Shown here: one piece after another, positions 8,348 through 17,346 of the stretch
Numbering within the stretch: the stretch's first letter is position 1
Layout: every line of letters starts with the position of its first letter
NCBI GenBank assembly: GCA_023433275.1
Contig: JAEZDN010000052.1
Span: forward strand, 62,001-126,000
Reading direction: 5' to 3'
Origin: Verrucomicrobiota bacterium
GTDB taxonomy: Bacteria > Verrucomicrobiota > Verrucomicrobiia > Opitutales > Opitutaceae
DNA: 64,000 nt
Made by a program: the position numbers and the translations under genes
The notes under the pieces: generated by a model
What the model was told of the DNA's origin: nothing
Seen by the model: the letters and a program-made list of their open reading frames with translations, nothing else
Databases searched by the model: none

Positions 8348-9247
8348 GTGATCCCGCTCTGCGACGCGCATCAACACTTTCACTTCAACTCCCTCGCGCC
8401 TCATCGCGCCACGGTGCTGGCCGACCTGCAGGCGGTCGGGCTGAAAGTCGCCGTCGTCAATGCCACCAACGAGACGGAATGGCCGGTCGTCGACGCCCTC
8501 GCCCGGCAGCACCCCTGGATCGTCCCCAGCCACGGCATCCATCCCTGGGACTGCGGCGATCGCTCACCCGGATGGCTCGAACGCCTCCGGGCTGTCCTCG
8601 ATGCCGATCCCCGGGCCGGCGTGGGCGAGATCGGCCTCGACCGCTGGATCGTGGACGGCATTCGAACGGATGACCCACGCATCGCCGGCCTCCGGGTGGC
8701 GCCGTTGGATGAACAAATCGAGGTGTTCGGCGCCCAGTTCAGCCTCGCGGTCGAACTCAACCGCGCGACCTCCATCCATTGCGTCCAGGCCTTCGGGGCC
8801 CTGCTCGACGCGCTCAAGAACTCCCCCCGTTCCACGCGCGGGTTCCTGCTCCACGGGTACAGCGGACCGGCGGAGATGATCAAGCCGTTCGCCGATCTCG
8901 GCGCGTACTTCTCCTTCAACATTGAGGTCGTTACCCGCAAAGGCAGGGCGAGTCCTCCGGACGAGTCGCAGGCCCCGAACGGCATGTCCGGCTCTACCCG
9001 TCCGCCCCGGGCGGAAATCTGGAAATCCATCCCCGCTGACCGCCTCCTCGTCGAAACCGACGCGCCCACCAAAGCGCCGCCGCCCGCACTCAATCGCTTC
9101 CCGCTCCCACCCGCGCCCGACGACAACGCTATCAACCACCCGGCCAACATCGCCGTCGCCTACGAGCAACTCGCCGTCCTGCGGGGCGTCTCCGTCGCGA
9201 CGCTCGCCGTTCAGGTCGAGGCCAATTTCCGTTCCCTCTTCCTGTGA
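8348..9247 (+). CDS. TatD-family metal-dependent hydrolase
   Basis: A protein of 299 residues from a GTG start at 8348, which directly precedes the metal-binding N-terminus CDAHQHFHF. Other family marks follow in order: GVGEIGLDR (metal-bridging Glu), the histidines of IHCVQAFG and LLHGYSG, and the C-terminal VETDAP with the catalytic Asp. TatD proteins are TIM-barrel nucleases or deoxyribonucleases acting in the cytoplasm. An insertion rich in Ser, Pro and Gly (about residues 198-220) separates the barrel strands. Many genomes carry several TatD paralogues and this one cannot be assigned a substrate. Confidence 0.85.
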   Translation: MIPLCDAHQHFHFNSLAPHRATVLADLQAVGLKVAVVNATNETEWPVVDALARQHPWIVPSHGIHPWDCGDRSPGWLERLRAVLDADPRAGVGEIGLDRWIVDGIRTDDPRIAGLRVAPLDEQIEVFGAQFSLAVELNRATSIHCVQAFGALLDALKNSPRSTRGFLLHGYSGPAEMIKPFADLGAYFSFNIEVVTRKGRASPPDESQAPNGMSGSTRPPRAEIWKSIPADRLLVETDAPTKAPPPALNRFPLPPAPDDNAINHPANIAVAYEQLAVLRGVSVATLAVQVEANFRSLFL

Positions 9248-9394
9248 CGCCGCATCGCCGTCCTGCGTGCGGTTCGGCCTGCGCATTACTTGGCATAAGC
9301 TGACCGCGCCGCACTCGCGCCTTCCCTCCCCCGCCGGCCGGAAGATGATCCCGCTGGCGTCAGCCTCCTTCCACGGCACGGCCGCGTCATCCGT

Positions 9395-10831
9395 ATGACC
9401 AAGGCAACTCCAACCATCATTCAAGGCGGCATGGGCGTCGGTGTTTCCGGCTGGCGACTCGCCCGCGCCGTCGCCCAGACCGGGCAACTCGGCGTCGTCT
9501 CCGGCACCGCCCTGCCCGTCGTGCTCGCCCGCCAACTGCAACTCGGCGATCCCGATGGAAACCTCGCGCGCGCGCTGGCCCGCTTCCCCTGCCGTGAAGT
9601 GGTCGAGCGCGTCTGGGACGCCTGGTTCGTCCCCGGCGGCAAGCCGCCCGACGCGCCCTTCAAATCCATTCCCATGCCCAGCCTCCGGCCCGGCCAGTCG
9701 TTCCTCGACCTCGCCGTGCTCTCCGCCTTTGCCGAGGTCCACCTCGCCAAGGATGGCCACGGCGGCCGGGTCGGCATCAACCTGCTCGAAAAGATCCAGC
9801 TGCCCACCCTGCCCACCCTCTTCGGCGCCATGCTCGCCGGCGTCGACTACGTCCTGATGGGTGCCGGCATCCCCCGCTCGATCCCCGGCGTGCTCGATGC
9901 GCTCGCCCGGGGCGAACCCGCCGAACTCAAGATCGACATCGCCGGCGCCACCGACCCCGATTCCTGTCTCGCCCGGTTCGATCCCTCGCCCTATCGCGGG
10001 ACGGCCCCGGCACCGCTCCATCGCCCGCAATTCCTGGCCATCATCTCCTCCGCCACCCTCGCGCTGACCCTCGCGCGCAAATCCAACGGCCGGGTCGATG
10101 GCTTCATCGTCGAGGGCCCGCTGGCTGGAGGTCATAACGCGCCGCCCCGCGGCGCCCTCACCCTCACCGCTGACGGCGAGCCCGTCTACGGGCCCCGCGA
10201 TGTTCCCGAGTTGCCCAAGATCCGCGAACTCGGCCTCCCATTCTGGCTCGCCGGCGCCTACGCCGAGCCCGCCAAGCTCGCCGAGGCCCGTGACGCCGGT
10301 GCGGCCGGCATCCAGATCGGCACCGCCTTCGCCTTTTGCGAGGAATCCGGCTTGCTGCCCGAATTGAAGCGCCGGGTCTGCGCCCTCAGCCGCACCCTCG
10401 GCGCCGTCCGCGTTCGCACCGACCCGCGCGCATCACCCACCGGGTTTCCCTTCAAGGTCCTCCAGTTGCTCGGCACGCTTTCCGAGGAAACCCGCGCCTT
10501 CGCCCGCCAGCGCGTCTGCGATCTCGGCTATCTCCGCCAGGTCTACCTGAAGCCCGACGGCACGCCCGGTTACCGCTGCGCCGCCGAACCGGTCGAGGAT
10601 TTCGTCCGCAAGGGCGGTGCCCCCGAGGAAACGCAAGGCCGACTTTGCCTTTGCAACGGACTGATGGCGAACATCGGCCTTGGTCAGGCGCGCGCCGGCG
10701 GGACGGAATTGCCACTTCTGACCGCCGGGGACGACGTCGCCCATCTCGCGCGATTCCTTCCTGACGGCGCCGAGAGCTACCGCGCCGCCGACGTGGTGCG
10801 CTGGTTGCTCGGCGCCACCGCGACCGCGTAA
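9395..10831 (+). CDS. Nitronate monooxygenase family flavoprotein
   Basis: A protein of 478 residues. It begins with the family signature IIQGGMGVGVSGWRLARAV and has the FMN-binding EGPLAGGHNAP near residue 240 and the phosphate-binding GAAGIQIGTAFAF near residue 305. These FMN-dependent TIM-barrel enzymes oxidise nitronates such as propionate-3-nitronate; some relatives are enoyl reductases. The protein is longer than the common form of about 320-360 residues. The extra C-terminal part contains cysteines (GYRCAAEP, GRLCLCNG), a pattern seen in a long subgroup of the family whose substrate is unknown. The gene stands alone on the plus strand. Confidence 0.85.
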   Translation: MTKATPTIIQGGMGVGVSGWRLARAVAQTGQLGVVSGTALPVVLARQLQLGDPDGNLARALARFPCREVVERVWDAWFVPGGKPPDAPFKSIPMPSLRPGQSFLDLAVLSAFAEVHLAKDGHGGRVGINLLEKIQLPTLPTLFGAMLAGVDYVLMGAGIPRSIPGVLDALARGEPAELKIDIAGATDPDSCLARFDPSPYRGTAPAPLHRPQFLAIISSATLALTLARKSNGRVDGFIVEGPLAGGHNAPPRGALTLTADGEPVYGPRDVPELPKIRELGLPFWLAGAYAEPAKLAEARDAGAAGIQIGTAFAFCEESGLLPELKRRVCALSRTLGAVRVRTDPRASPTGFPFKVLQLLGTLSEETRAFARQRVCDLGYLRQVYLKPDGTPGYRCAAEPVEDFVRKGGAPEETQGRLCLCNGLMANIGLGQARAGGTELPLLTAGDDVAHLARFLPDGAESYRAADVVRWLLGATATA

Positions 10832-10904
10832 CCGTTTCTCCGATTCTGGGCGGCATCGCCCCCCATTCTCCTCCGCTCGCGGTGCACCCGCCTGTGCGGG
10901 GCCG

Positions 10905-11693
10905 TCACGCCGATGCCGAACCCAGCGCCACCCGCCGCACCACCTCGCCTGCCGCGGCAAATCCAAATGCGCCCGTGATGAACACCGCCGTGCCGAACCC
11001 CGTCGCGCAATCCAGCCGCAGGTTCGAACCCTCCTCGGGCTCCGTTGCACACGTCCCGTCGGCCCACGGATAAAACGGCTGCTCCTGCGTCGATACACAG
11101 GGAATTCCATACCGGTTTCCCTCGCCCTTCGCGAACCCGTAGTCGCGCCGCAGCTTTTTCCTCACCTGCCGCAGCAACTCATCCCCATGCGAGTCGCCCA
11201 GGTCGCTCACCTTGATCCGCGTGGCATCACGCCGCCCGCCGGCGCTGCCCACCGTCGCCACCGGCTGCCCGCGCTTCGCACACTCGCCGATCACGCGCGC
11301 CTTGTTCGACATCAGGTCGATGCAATCCACGACCCAATCATAGCGCGTGGCCAGCAACCGCGGCATCGTCTCCTCCGTGAAATACTCGGCCACCGCCTCA
11401 ACCTCGCAACCCGGGTTGATCAACTTCACCCTCTCCGCCAGCGCCATCACCTTCGGCCGGCCGATGTTGCCATCCAGCGCGGGCAGCTGCCGGTTCACAT
11501 TCGTCACACACACGTCATCGAGGTCGATCATCGTGATGCCCCCGATGCCCGAGCGCGCCAGTCCCTCCACCACCCAGGATCCCACCCCGCCCACGCCAAC
11601 CACGCACACCCGCGCCGCATGCAGACGCGGCAACGCCGCCGCGCCGTACAGCCGGCCAATCCCGCCGAAACGCTGGAGATAATCCTCGGTCAT
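10905..11693 (-). CDS. tcdA: tRNA threonylcarbamoyladenosine dehydratase
   Basis: A protein of 262 residues of the ThiF/MoeB/HesA type. The ATP-binding loop GVGGVGSWVVEGLARSGIG is at about residues 33-51, followed by DLDDVCVTNVNRQ and the family-typical C-terminal half with PCVSTQEQPFYPWADGTC. TcdA (CsdL) cyclises t6A37 in ANN-decoding tRNAs to ct6A in an ATP-dependent reaction. In some bacteria it works with CsdA/CsdE-type sulfur proteins. The start at 11693 overlaps the stop of the MscS-type gene by ATGA, so the two are probably co-translated although the functions are unrelated. Confidence 0.93.
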   Translation of the reverse strand: MTEDYLQRFGGIGRLYGAAALPRLHAARVCVVGVGGVGSWVVEGLARSGIGGITMIDLDDVCVTNVNRQLPALDGNIGRPKVMALAERVKLINPGCEVEAVAEYFTEETMPRLLATRYDWVVDCIDLMSNKARVIGECAKRGQPVATVGSAGGRRDATRIKVSDLGDSHGDELLRQVRKKLRRDYGFAKGEGNRYGIPCVSTQEQPFYPWADGTCATEPEEGSNLRLDCATGFGTAVFITGAFGFAAAGEVVRRVALGSASA

Positions 11694-12991
11694 GCGTGAG
11701 CCCCCGCCGCTTCACCTTCCCGGCGCGATCCCGCCACCGCAGCCAGCGCCTCCTGCACATCATGCCCCGACGGCGCCTGGTAAACGCGCAAACCGAACTG
11801 CCCGCAGACGGCGAGCAGGTGATCGAAGATGTCCGCCTGGATGCCTTCGTGAAACGCCCAGCGCGTGTCCTTGGTGAACACATAGACCTCGATCGGCATG
11901 CCATGCTCCGTGGGCGCCAGCTGGCGCACGAGAAACGTCATGTCCTGGTGGATCTGCGGATGCGCCCGGAGGTACGCGATGCAATAGGCGCGGAACGTCC
12001 CCAGGTTGGTCAGCCGGCGCCCGTTGCCGAGGATCGTCAGGTCCGTGCCGCGCTGGCGGTTGGCCTCGTCGATCTCGGACTGCTTTTCCGCCAGGTACTG
12101 TTTCAGCAGGTCCATGCGGCGCCAGCGCGCCAGCAGCTCCTCATCCGCAAACCGCACCGTGCGCATGTCGATGTACAACGCCCGCTTGATCCGCCGCCCG
12201 CCGGAATCGAACATGCCTCGCCAGTTCTTGAACGAGTCGGAAATCAACGAATAGGTCGGGATCGACGTGATCGTGCGGTCCCAGTTCTGCACCTTCACCG
12301 TCGTCAACGACACGTCGGTCACGAAGCCATCCGCCCCCGCCTTGGGCATTTCAATCCAATCCCCGATGCGCACCAGCTGGTTGACCGAAATCATGATGCC
12401 CGCCACGAAACCCAGCAGCGCATCGCGAAACACCAGCAGCAAAACCGCGGTCAGCGCGCCGAGACCCGACAACAGGTAGAGCGGCGACTTGTCCAACAGC
12501 GTCGACAGGACGAGGATCAGCGCCACCAGGCTGGCCACCAGCTTGACTGCCTGCACGAAGCCCTTCACCGGCATCCGCCCGCTGTCCTCGCGCTCATGAC
12601 TCATCAACAGGCAGGCATCCAACAAGGCGAAGAACACCGCCGTCCAGATGACCGTCAGGTAAATGTTCACCGCCGCATGCACGCCGGCGAGCATCGCGGG
12701 TGTCTCGCCCAGCACATCCGGACCAAACGCATTGAACGCCAGCGCCGGCGCGAGATGGGACATCCGCGTGAACACCCCGGCCTTCAGCATCATGTCATCC
12801 CATTGGAACGAGGTCCGCCTCACCAGCGCCGACACGCCGCGCAGGATCACCTGCTTGGCCACCCAATTCGCCAGCCAGGCCAGACCGATGAGGGCGACAC
12901 CCCCAATCGCCGTCGCGCCGAGGTACGCCTGGTCCGCGGGAAATCCCCACGACACCATCCATTCATTGAGCCAGATCATCACGCCATCCAT
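11690..12991 (-). CDS. MscS-family mechanosensitive channel (YbdG-like)
   Basis: A protein of 433 residues. Five hydrophobic segments lie in the first 210 residues. The pore-side region (LLLVFRDALLGFVAGIMISV) leads into the MscS beta-domain (GDWIEMPKAGADGFVTDVSL, then TVKVQNWDRTITSIPTYSLI). The long C-terminal domain after NWRGMFDSGGRRIKRALYID is typical of the YbdG/miniconductance branch rather than the shorter MscS of about 286 residues. Such channels release solutes on hypo-osmotic shock. It is followed by tcdA with a 4-base overlap. Confidence 0.9.
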   Translation of the reverse strand: MDGVMIWLNEWMVSWGFPADQAYLGATAIGGVALIGLAWLANWVAKQVILRGVSALVRRTSFQWDDMMLKAGVFTRMSHLAPALAFNAFGPDVLGETPAMLAGVHAAVNIYLTVIWTAVFFALLDACLLMSHEREDSGRMPVKGFVQAVKLVASLVALILVLSTLLDKSPLYLLSGLGALTAVLLLVFRDALLGFVAGIMISVNQLVRIGDWIEMPKAGADGFVTDVSLTTVKVQNWDRTITSIPTYSLISDSFKNWRGMFDSGGRRIKRALYIDMRTVRFADEELLARWRRMDLLKQYLAEKQSEIDEANRQRGTDLTILGNGRRLTNLGTFRAYCIAYLRAHPQIHQDMTFLVRQLAPTEHGMPIEVYVFTKDTRWAFHEGIQADIFDHLLAVCGQFGLRVYQAPSGHDVQEALAAVAGSRREGEAAGAHA

Positions 12992-13147
12992 AGGAGCCTA
13001 CGGACCCAATCGCCCCTCGCCCTCCCCGCAAGGCCATTCTCTTCGTTCGCCCCGCCAGCTCGTGCTGGTCGCCGAAACTCACCGCGAACGTCCTCTCCCC
13101 ACGTCGCTGCAACCGTCCCGACCAGCAGTCCGCCGCCCAGCGATCTC

Positions 13148-13714
13148 CTAGCCTCGCAGAATCTCCTCCACCGCCGCGATCGCCACCCGCTCGCGTTCCG
13201 CCCAATCGCCACGAACCAAGACATACGGCAGCCCGCGCCGTTCCAGCGCCCCGCGCCAGACCCGCATCGCCTTCTCCCGATCTGCCGGATCCGGGAAACA
13301 CCGCTGCGGATCCGAGGCAAACGGCACGTCGATGTCCAACAGCAGATAAAGCGCGTAATTCCGACACCGCTTCTCCGCCCCCCGGCGCAACTCCTCCGGC
13401 GTCGTCCCGTACAACAAGTCGCTCCACAACATCGTCGTGAGCGCTTCCGTGTCGCAAATGACCAACCGGCCGGCCCCGGCGCCCATGTCACCTGATACGT
13501 GACATCGCGCGACCGCCTCATCCTCGCGCCGCCACTGCTCCCTCGCCACCGGCAGCATGTCCTCGAGGGTCAGCGCGCCCTGCGCATCCCAGCGTTCACG
13601 CGCGTACTCGGCCACCAACGGCGCGCCGAAATGCGCCGCCAGCCTCGCCGCCAACGCGGTCTTGCCGGTCGATTCCGGACCATAAACAGCAATGCGAAAG
13701 GGCGGCGTTTGCAT
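13148..13714 (-). CDS. NadR-type nicotinamide riboside kinase / AAA ATPase
   Basis: A protein of 188 residues with Walker A GPESTGKT near the N-terminus, VAEYARERWD (as in the NadR kinase domain), CDTEALTTMLW and DIDVPFASDP. It corresponds to the C-terminal ribosylnicotinamide kinase domain of NadR, without the N-terminal repressor and NMN adenylyltransferase domains. It probably phosphorylates imported nicotinamide riboside to NMN. The start at 13714 has GGGAG just upstream and sits one base after the pnuC stop. Co-location with pnuC supports the NAD-salvage role. Confidence 0.82.
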   Translation of the reverse strand: MQTPPFRIAVYGPESTGKTALAARLAAHFGAPLVAEYARERWDAQGALTLEDMLPVAREQWRREDEAVARCHVSGDMGAGAGRLVICDTEALTTMLWSDLLYGTTPEELRRGAEKRCRNYALYLLLDIDVPFASDPQRCFPDPADREKAMRVWRGALERRGLPYVLVRGDWAERERVAIAAVEEILRG

Positions 13715-13715
13715 C

Positions 13716-14345
13716 TCACTCCCTGAATGACTCCCCGCTTCCCTGGGCAAGGCCAGTCGCCGGCCGGCCCCGGCGATCAGCCGCCGGCCCCACCGCGCGC
13801 CGCCATTCCCGCCAACCCCACAGCGCCATCAGCCAGAAAATCACATACAACCCCGCGGTCAGGCGCAGGTCTTTTGCCCAATACACCCCAATGGCCACCG
13901 TGTTGACGACCAGCCAGCCGGCCCAGTTCTCCAGCTTCTTCCGCGCCTGCAATCCCTGTGCGATCAGGCTAAACACCAGGATAAACGCATCCCAATGCGG
14001 CAGCGCGGCGTCTGTTGTCCGCGCCATGTAGTTTCCCCAACCCGCCGTCGCGCCCGCCCCCACCGCGATCCAGCACAAGAGCGCCACCGGCCCGAGCCGC
14101 GTCACGGGCAGCTCACTGCGCGCCGCCGTGTGCTTGTTCCGCAACCAGTGCCACCACCCATATCCCTGGATCACAAAGAAGAAACCCTGCAGGATCACGT
14201 CCGAGTATAGCTTGGCGCCATAAAACACCCACGCGTAAACCGCCACCTGCGCCAGCCCCACCGGCCAGCCCCAGATGTTCTGGCGAACCATCAGGCTCAC
14301 GCCGATCACGCCCAGCATCGTGCCAATGATTTCCCAAACGCTCAT
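13716..14345 (-). CDS. pnuC: PnuC nicotinamide riboside/mononucleotide transporter
   Basis: A protein of 209 residues with seven or so hydrophobic helices and PnuC marks: the N-terminal GTMLGVIGVSLMVRQNIWGW, the motif VIQGYGWWHW and the substrate-channel region LENWAGWLVVNTVAIGVYWAKDL. PnuC is an energy-independent facilitator for nicotinamide riboside, and phosphorylation by the adjacent kinase traps the substrate. The start at 14345 begins the first helix. A hairpin-forming sequence lies about 33 bases upstream. The C-terminal 20 residues are hydrophilic (Arg, Gly). Confidence 0.93.
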   Translation of the reverse strand: MSVWEIIGTMLGVIGVSLMVRQNIWGWPVGLAQVAVYAWVFYGAKLYSDVILQGFFFVIQGYGWWHWLRNKHTAARSELPVTRLGPVALLCWIAVGAGATAGWGNYMARTTDAALPHWDAFILVFSLIAQGLQARKKLENWAGWLVVNTVAIGVYWAKDLRLTAGLYVIFWLMALWGWREWRRAVGPAADRRGRPATGLAQGSGESFRE

Positions 14346-14370
14346 GTGCGATTCATCGGGTGGATTTTTT

Positions 14371-14395
14371 TGTAGGAGCCTGCTCGCAGGCGATT
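14371..14395. repeat. REP-like palindrome upstream of pnuC
   Basis: GCCTGC and GCAGGC (14378-14391) form a perfect 6-base stem with a 2-base loop, flanked by TGTAGGA and GATT. The overall look is that of the short REP palindromes found between genes in many proteobacteria. It is preceded by a run of seven T on the plus strand, which is on the wrong side to make a terminator for either neighbour. It would lie in the pnuC leader. Confidence 0.45.
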
Positions 14396-14523
14396 CCGCC
14401 GCAGCGTGCAACATAACCCGCCCCCTGCAAGCCGCCTCCCGCCGCGATCAACCGAATTCATGGCCGGGCGCACCGGCCCCTGTGCTCCACGTCCGGGCCG
14501 TCCCTCCCGTCACCTCCCCCACG

Positions 14524-15330
14524 TCAACCCGGCCCCGCCAAATGCGCCTCCATCGCCTCCCGCGTGATGGCGTACGACGCCGCGCAACGCGGACACTGCA
14601 CCTGTATCACCTCGCCTTCGCCAAACAGGCCCGCCAGGTCGCTCCGCGCCGCCGGCGCCAGCGCGCCCAGAATCTTCTTCTGGCTGCATCCGCACTGCCA
14701 GCGATACAGCCGCCGCTCGATCCGCGCCAGGGTTTCGGACTTTTCCAGCGATTGCACTTCTGCAAAACCCAGCCGCCCCAGCCACGCCTCGTCCGAATCG
14801 GGATGTGAGATCAACATCGCGAACCGCTCGTTGCCCAGGTCGAAGAAACGCGCGGGCCGCTGCTCGCTCGTCGCATAGAAGGTTTCCACCGCCCGAAAAA
14901 TATCGGCGCCCGCGAAATTCACCACGCTCCGCCGTTTCTCGGCCGCGCGGCCGGGCACCACGTCGCTATAGAACACGTTGTGCCCCGCCTCGCGCACGTT
15001 CTCCGTGAAAACCCGCCCGGTCACCGTGCAATCCTCGTTGTCCCCCGCCAGGAAGAGGTTCAGCCGGGGATCCTGCAGGCCGATCGTCCAGGCGAGGTGC
15101 TCATTGCGCGGACGCGCGGCGCTGTGCAGCGTGAACGCCACGAGGGCCTGCTTGAGCAGGGCATCATGCGCCGGGGCCAGTCGCAGCCGGTGGTCGGCCT
15201 GATGAAGGTAATAGTCCACGAACAACGGCCCCAGGTCGGCTTGCATGAGGAGGACGTTGCGGTGGCGGACGAAATCCGCCGTCACCACCACGCCGCTCAC
15301 GTCCAGGTTCGGGTTTGGGTCATCAGACAT
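14524..15330 (-). CDS. hslO: Hsp33 redox-regulated chaperone
   Basis: A protein of 268 residues. The C-terminal zinc-binding redox switch is intact: WQCGCSQKKI followed about 30 residues later by VQCPRCAASY, the CxC ... CxxC arrangement. Oxidation of these cysteines releases zinc and activates the holdase function under combined oxidative and heat stress. The N-terminal domain follows the family. The start at 15330 gives MSDDPNPNLDVSGVVV; a longer frame upstream is less family-like. It is divergent from the hydroxylase-type gene. MsrA and an Hsp15-like protein are within 2.5 kb. Confidence 0.93.
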   Translation of the reverse strand: MSDDPNPNLDVSGVVVTADFVRHRNVLLMQADLGPLFVDYYLHQADHRLRLAPAHDALLKQALVAFTLHSAARPRNEHLAWTIGLQDPRLNLFLAGDNEDCTVTGRVFTENVREAGHNVFYSDVVPGRAAEKRRSVVNFAGADIFRAVETFYATSEQRPARFFDLGNERFAMLISHPDSDEAWLGRLGFAEVQSLEKSETLARIERRLYRWQCGCSQKKILGALAPAARSDLAGLFGEGEVIQVQCPRCAASYAITREAMEAHLAGPG

Positions 15331-15541
15331 GCGGGCAATGTACCCAAAAACCCCGGAAGTCGAACAGCCGCAATTCATCCTCCGACTCCCATTCTCGGGT
15401 GTGGCTCGACCGCGCCCTCCGACCCGCGCGAGGCCATCGCTCCGGTCATTTCATTTGGACCGGGACTCAGCCCGTCTCGGGGGGCGACGCATCGACTTTC
15501 AGCGATTGCCAACCCCTAAGTTTCAACGGAGGTTCGGCCCC

Positions 15542-16411
15542 ATGGCCGAACGCATCTCCACCAAGCCCGTCGTCGAGGAGGAGTTCTCCCTCTGGCTGTT
15601 CCTGCTCGTGCTGGGCGTGTCCTTCGCCGCGGCGATGGGACTCGTCTGGCTGCTGGCGCCCGCGTCTGTCTGGGCGGTGCAACTGGAGGGCAGCTGGGGA
15701 AAATTCGCCGCCGTCTACCTGGGCATGTCCCTGTTCATCTGCTTCCTCGAATTTTTCTTCCATCGCTATGTCCTGCACAAGCCGGTGATCCCCGCCTTCA
15801 GTTACTTCTACCGTCAGCATACCCACCACCACAGCCTCACCCGCATCACGCGCCGCCGCACTCCAGGTGGCCTCGACGTGAACTTCGTCGAGAACTACTA
15901 CCCGATCCTGCGGGAGGAACAGAAGGAGGCGTCCTTCTTCCCGTGGTACACCTTCCTCGCCTTCTCCGCGCTCCTCACCCCGATGCTGGCTCTCCTGCAA
16001 TGGCTCGCCCCGGCCTTCCCATGGTTCAGCGCGGGCTACACGGCGATGGCGTCATCCCTGGTTATCTACGAACTCTTCCACGCCATCGAGCACTGGTCCT
16101 TCGAACGCTGGGCCCCGCTGATCGAACACCCCCGCTTCGGCGCCTTCTGGCGCAAGGTTTACAGTTTCCACCTGCGCCACCACGCGGTGATTGATTGCAA
16201 CGAGGCCATCTCGGGCTTCTTCACCCTGCCGGTCGCCGACTGGGTTTTCGGCACCTGCGTGATCCCCGGCGTGCTTTATGAACACGGCCAGACCGTCGCC
16301 GAGGAAAGGGAATTCCTCAGCCCGCACCCGATCGCGCCCATTCGTTGGCTGGATCGCGTCACCGACCGCATCGTCAAGCAACGCCGCCTGCGCGCCCAGC
16401 GCGCGGCGTAA
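15542..16411 (+). CDS. Fatty acid hydroxylase / sterol desaturase superfamily membrane protein
   Basis: A protein of 289 residues with at least four membrane helices and the eight-histidine di-iron pattern of the superfamily: FFFHRYVLHK (HxxxxH), QHTHHHSLT, LFHAIEHW and FHLRHHAVID. These enzymes use O2 at a di-iron centre to hydroxylate or desaturate lipid substrates such as fatty acids, carotenoids or sterols. The substrate cannot be told from sequence. The basic C-terminus (VKQRRLRAQR) is cytoplasmic. It is a stand-alone gene between hslO (divergent) and msrA (convergent). Confidence 0.82.
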   Translation: MAERISTKPVVEEEFSLWLFLLVLGVSFAAAMGLVWLLAPASVWAVQLEGSWGKFAAVYLGMSLFICFLEFFFHRYVLHKPVIPAFSYFYRQHTHHHSLTRITRRRTPGGLDVNFVENYYPILREEQKEASFFPWYTFLAFSALLTPMLALLQWLAPAFPWFSAGYTAMASSLVIYELFHAIEHWSFERWAPLIEHPRFGAFWRKVYSFHLRHHAVIDCNEAISGFFTLPVADWVFGTCVIPGVLYEHGQTVAEEREFLSPHPIAPIRWLDRVTDRIVKQRRLRAQRAA

Positions 16412-16492
16412 ACGCCCGCCGCCCCCTCCAAGGGTCGCCGCTTGCGGCGGCCTCGCGCGCGAAGTCGGCGCCACGCCGCCGCCACCTCGAAC

Positions 16493-17092
16493 TCACCCCC
16501 CGATCACGCCCTTGTCCCGCAGTTTCTTCACCTTGGGTTTGATCACGAAGGTGCAGTAGCCCTGGTTCGGATTGTTCCTGAAATAATCCTGATGGTATTT
16601 CTCCGCCGGATAGAACTTCGGCAGCGGACTGATCTCCGTCACGATCGGGTCCTCGAAAAACGCCTGGGCCGCCTTCTTCCCCGCCACCGCGGCCTGATGC
16701 TGCGCCTCGTCGTGCCAGAAAATCACCGACCGATACTGCGTGCCCTCATCGGCGCCCTGCCGGTTCAACGTCGTCGGATCGTGCGCCTCGAAGAACACCT
16801 CGACCAGCTTCTCGTAGCTCACGACCGCCGGGTCGTACTCGATCTGAATCACCTCGGCATGGCCCGTGCGACCCGTGCAGATTTCCTCATAGGTCGGATT
16901 CGCATTCTTTCCCCCGGCGTACCCGCTGACCACGGCCTTCACGCCCGGCAACAATTCAAACACCGCCTCCGTGCACCAGAAGCACCCGCCCCCGAAGGTG
17001 GCGAACTCAGTTTTCGACGCGGGTTTGGTTTCAGCCGGGGCAGTCATGAAGAGGGAGAGAAACAAAAGGGATATGAGGGAACGCACGTTCAT
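16493..17092 (-). CDS. msrA: Peptide methionine-S-sulfoxide reductase, exported form
   Basis: A protein of 199 residues. The catalytic motif GGCFWCTEAVFE is near residue 36 and the family core GYAGGKNANPTYEEICTGRTGH follows, split here by the usual loop. MsrA reduces the S-epimer of methionine sulfoxide. The N-terminus (MNVRSLISLLFLSLFMTAPA) is a signal peptide, so this copy should act in the periplasm. A C-terminal Cys (NQGYCTF) is available as a resolving residue. It lies between Hsp33 and an Hsp15-like gene, which together make a small protein-damage response group. Confidence 0.94.
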   Translation of the reverse strand: MNVRSLISLLFLSLFMTAPAETKPASKTEFATFGGGCFWCTEAVFELLPGVKAVVSGYAGGKNANPTYEEICTGRTGHAEVIQIEYDPAVVSYEKLVEVFFEAHDPTTLNRQGADEGTQYRSVIFWHDEAQHQAAVAGKKAAQAFFEDPIVTEISPLPKFYPAEKYHQDYFRNNPNQGYCTFVIKPKVKKLRDKGVIGG

Positions 17093-17314
17093 AAACGTTC
17101 GAGCACCCTACCGCGCTTTTATTCCGGCGCAACCCCCGCGCGCCCGGGTCGCACAAAGGCCGAATCCCAGACCATCAATTGCCCATTCAGAGCCAGCCGT
17201 GCCTGGAGCCGGGGCGCCCTCGCCCGGTGGGATGAACGCCACGCTTCCCCCAGCCGTCATCCAACCCCGAAACATCCCCCGTTCGCCTCATCCCCATCCA
17301 GCCGCTTGCCCCCG

Positions 17315-17336
17315 ATCATAAATCATAAATCGTAAT
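17315..17336. repeat. Short AT-rich direct repeat in the hslR-like leader
   Basis: ATCATAA occurs twice in tandem, followed by ATCGTAA, directly before the S4-protein gene. Such AT-rich words stand out in this GC-rich window and resemble the ATTCGTA repeat at 50321-50345. Confidence 0.4.
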
Positions 17337-17346
17337 CCAATTCGCT

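Noticed and set aside
13148..13714. Full trifunctional NadR
   Set aside because: The protein is only 188 residues and corresponds to the kinase domain; the helix-turn-helix and adenylyltransferase parts are not encoded nearby.
14346..14523. Riboswitch upstream of pnuC
   Set aside because: Only a short palindrome is seen; no conserved NAD- or TPP-riboswitch core words could be recognised.
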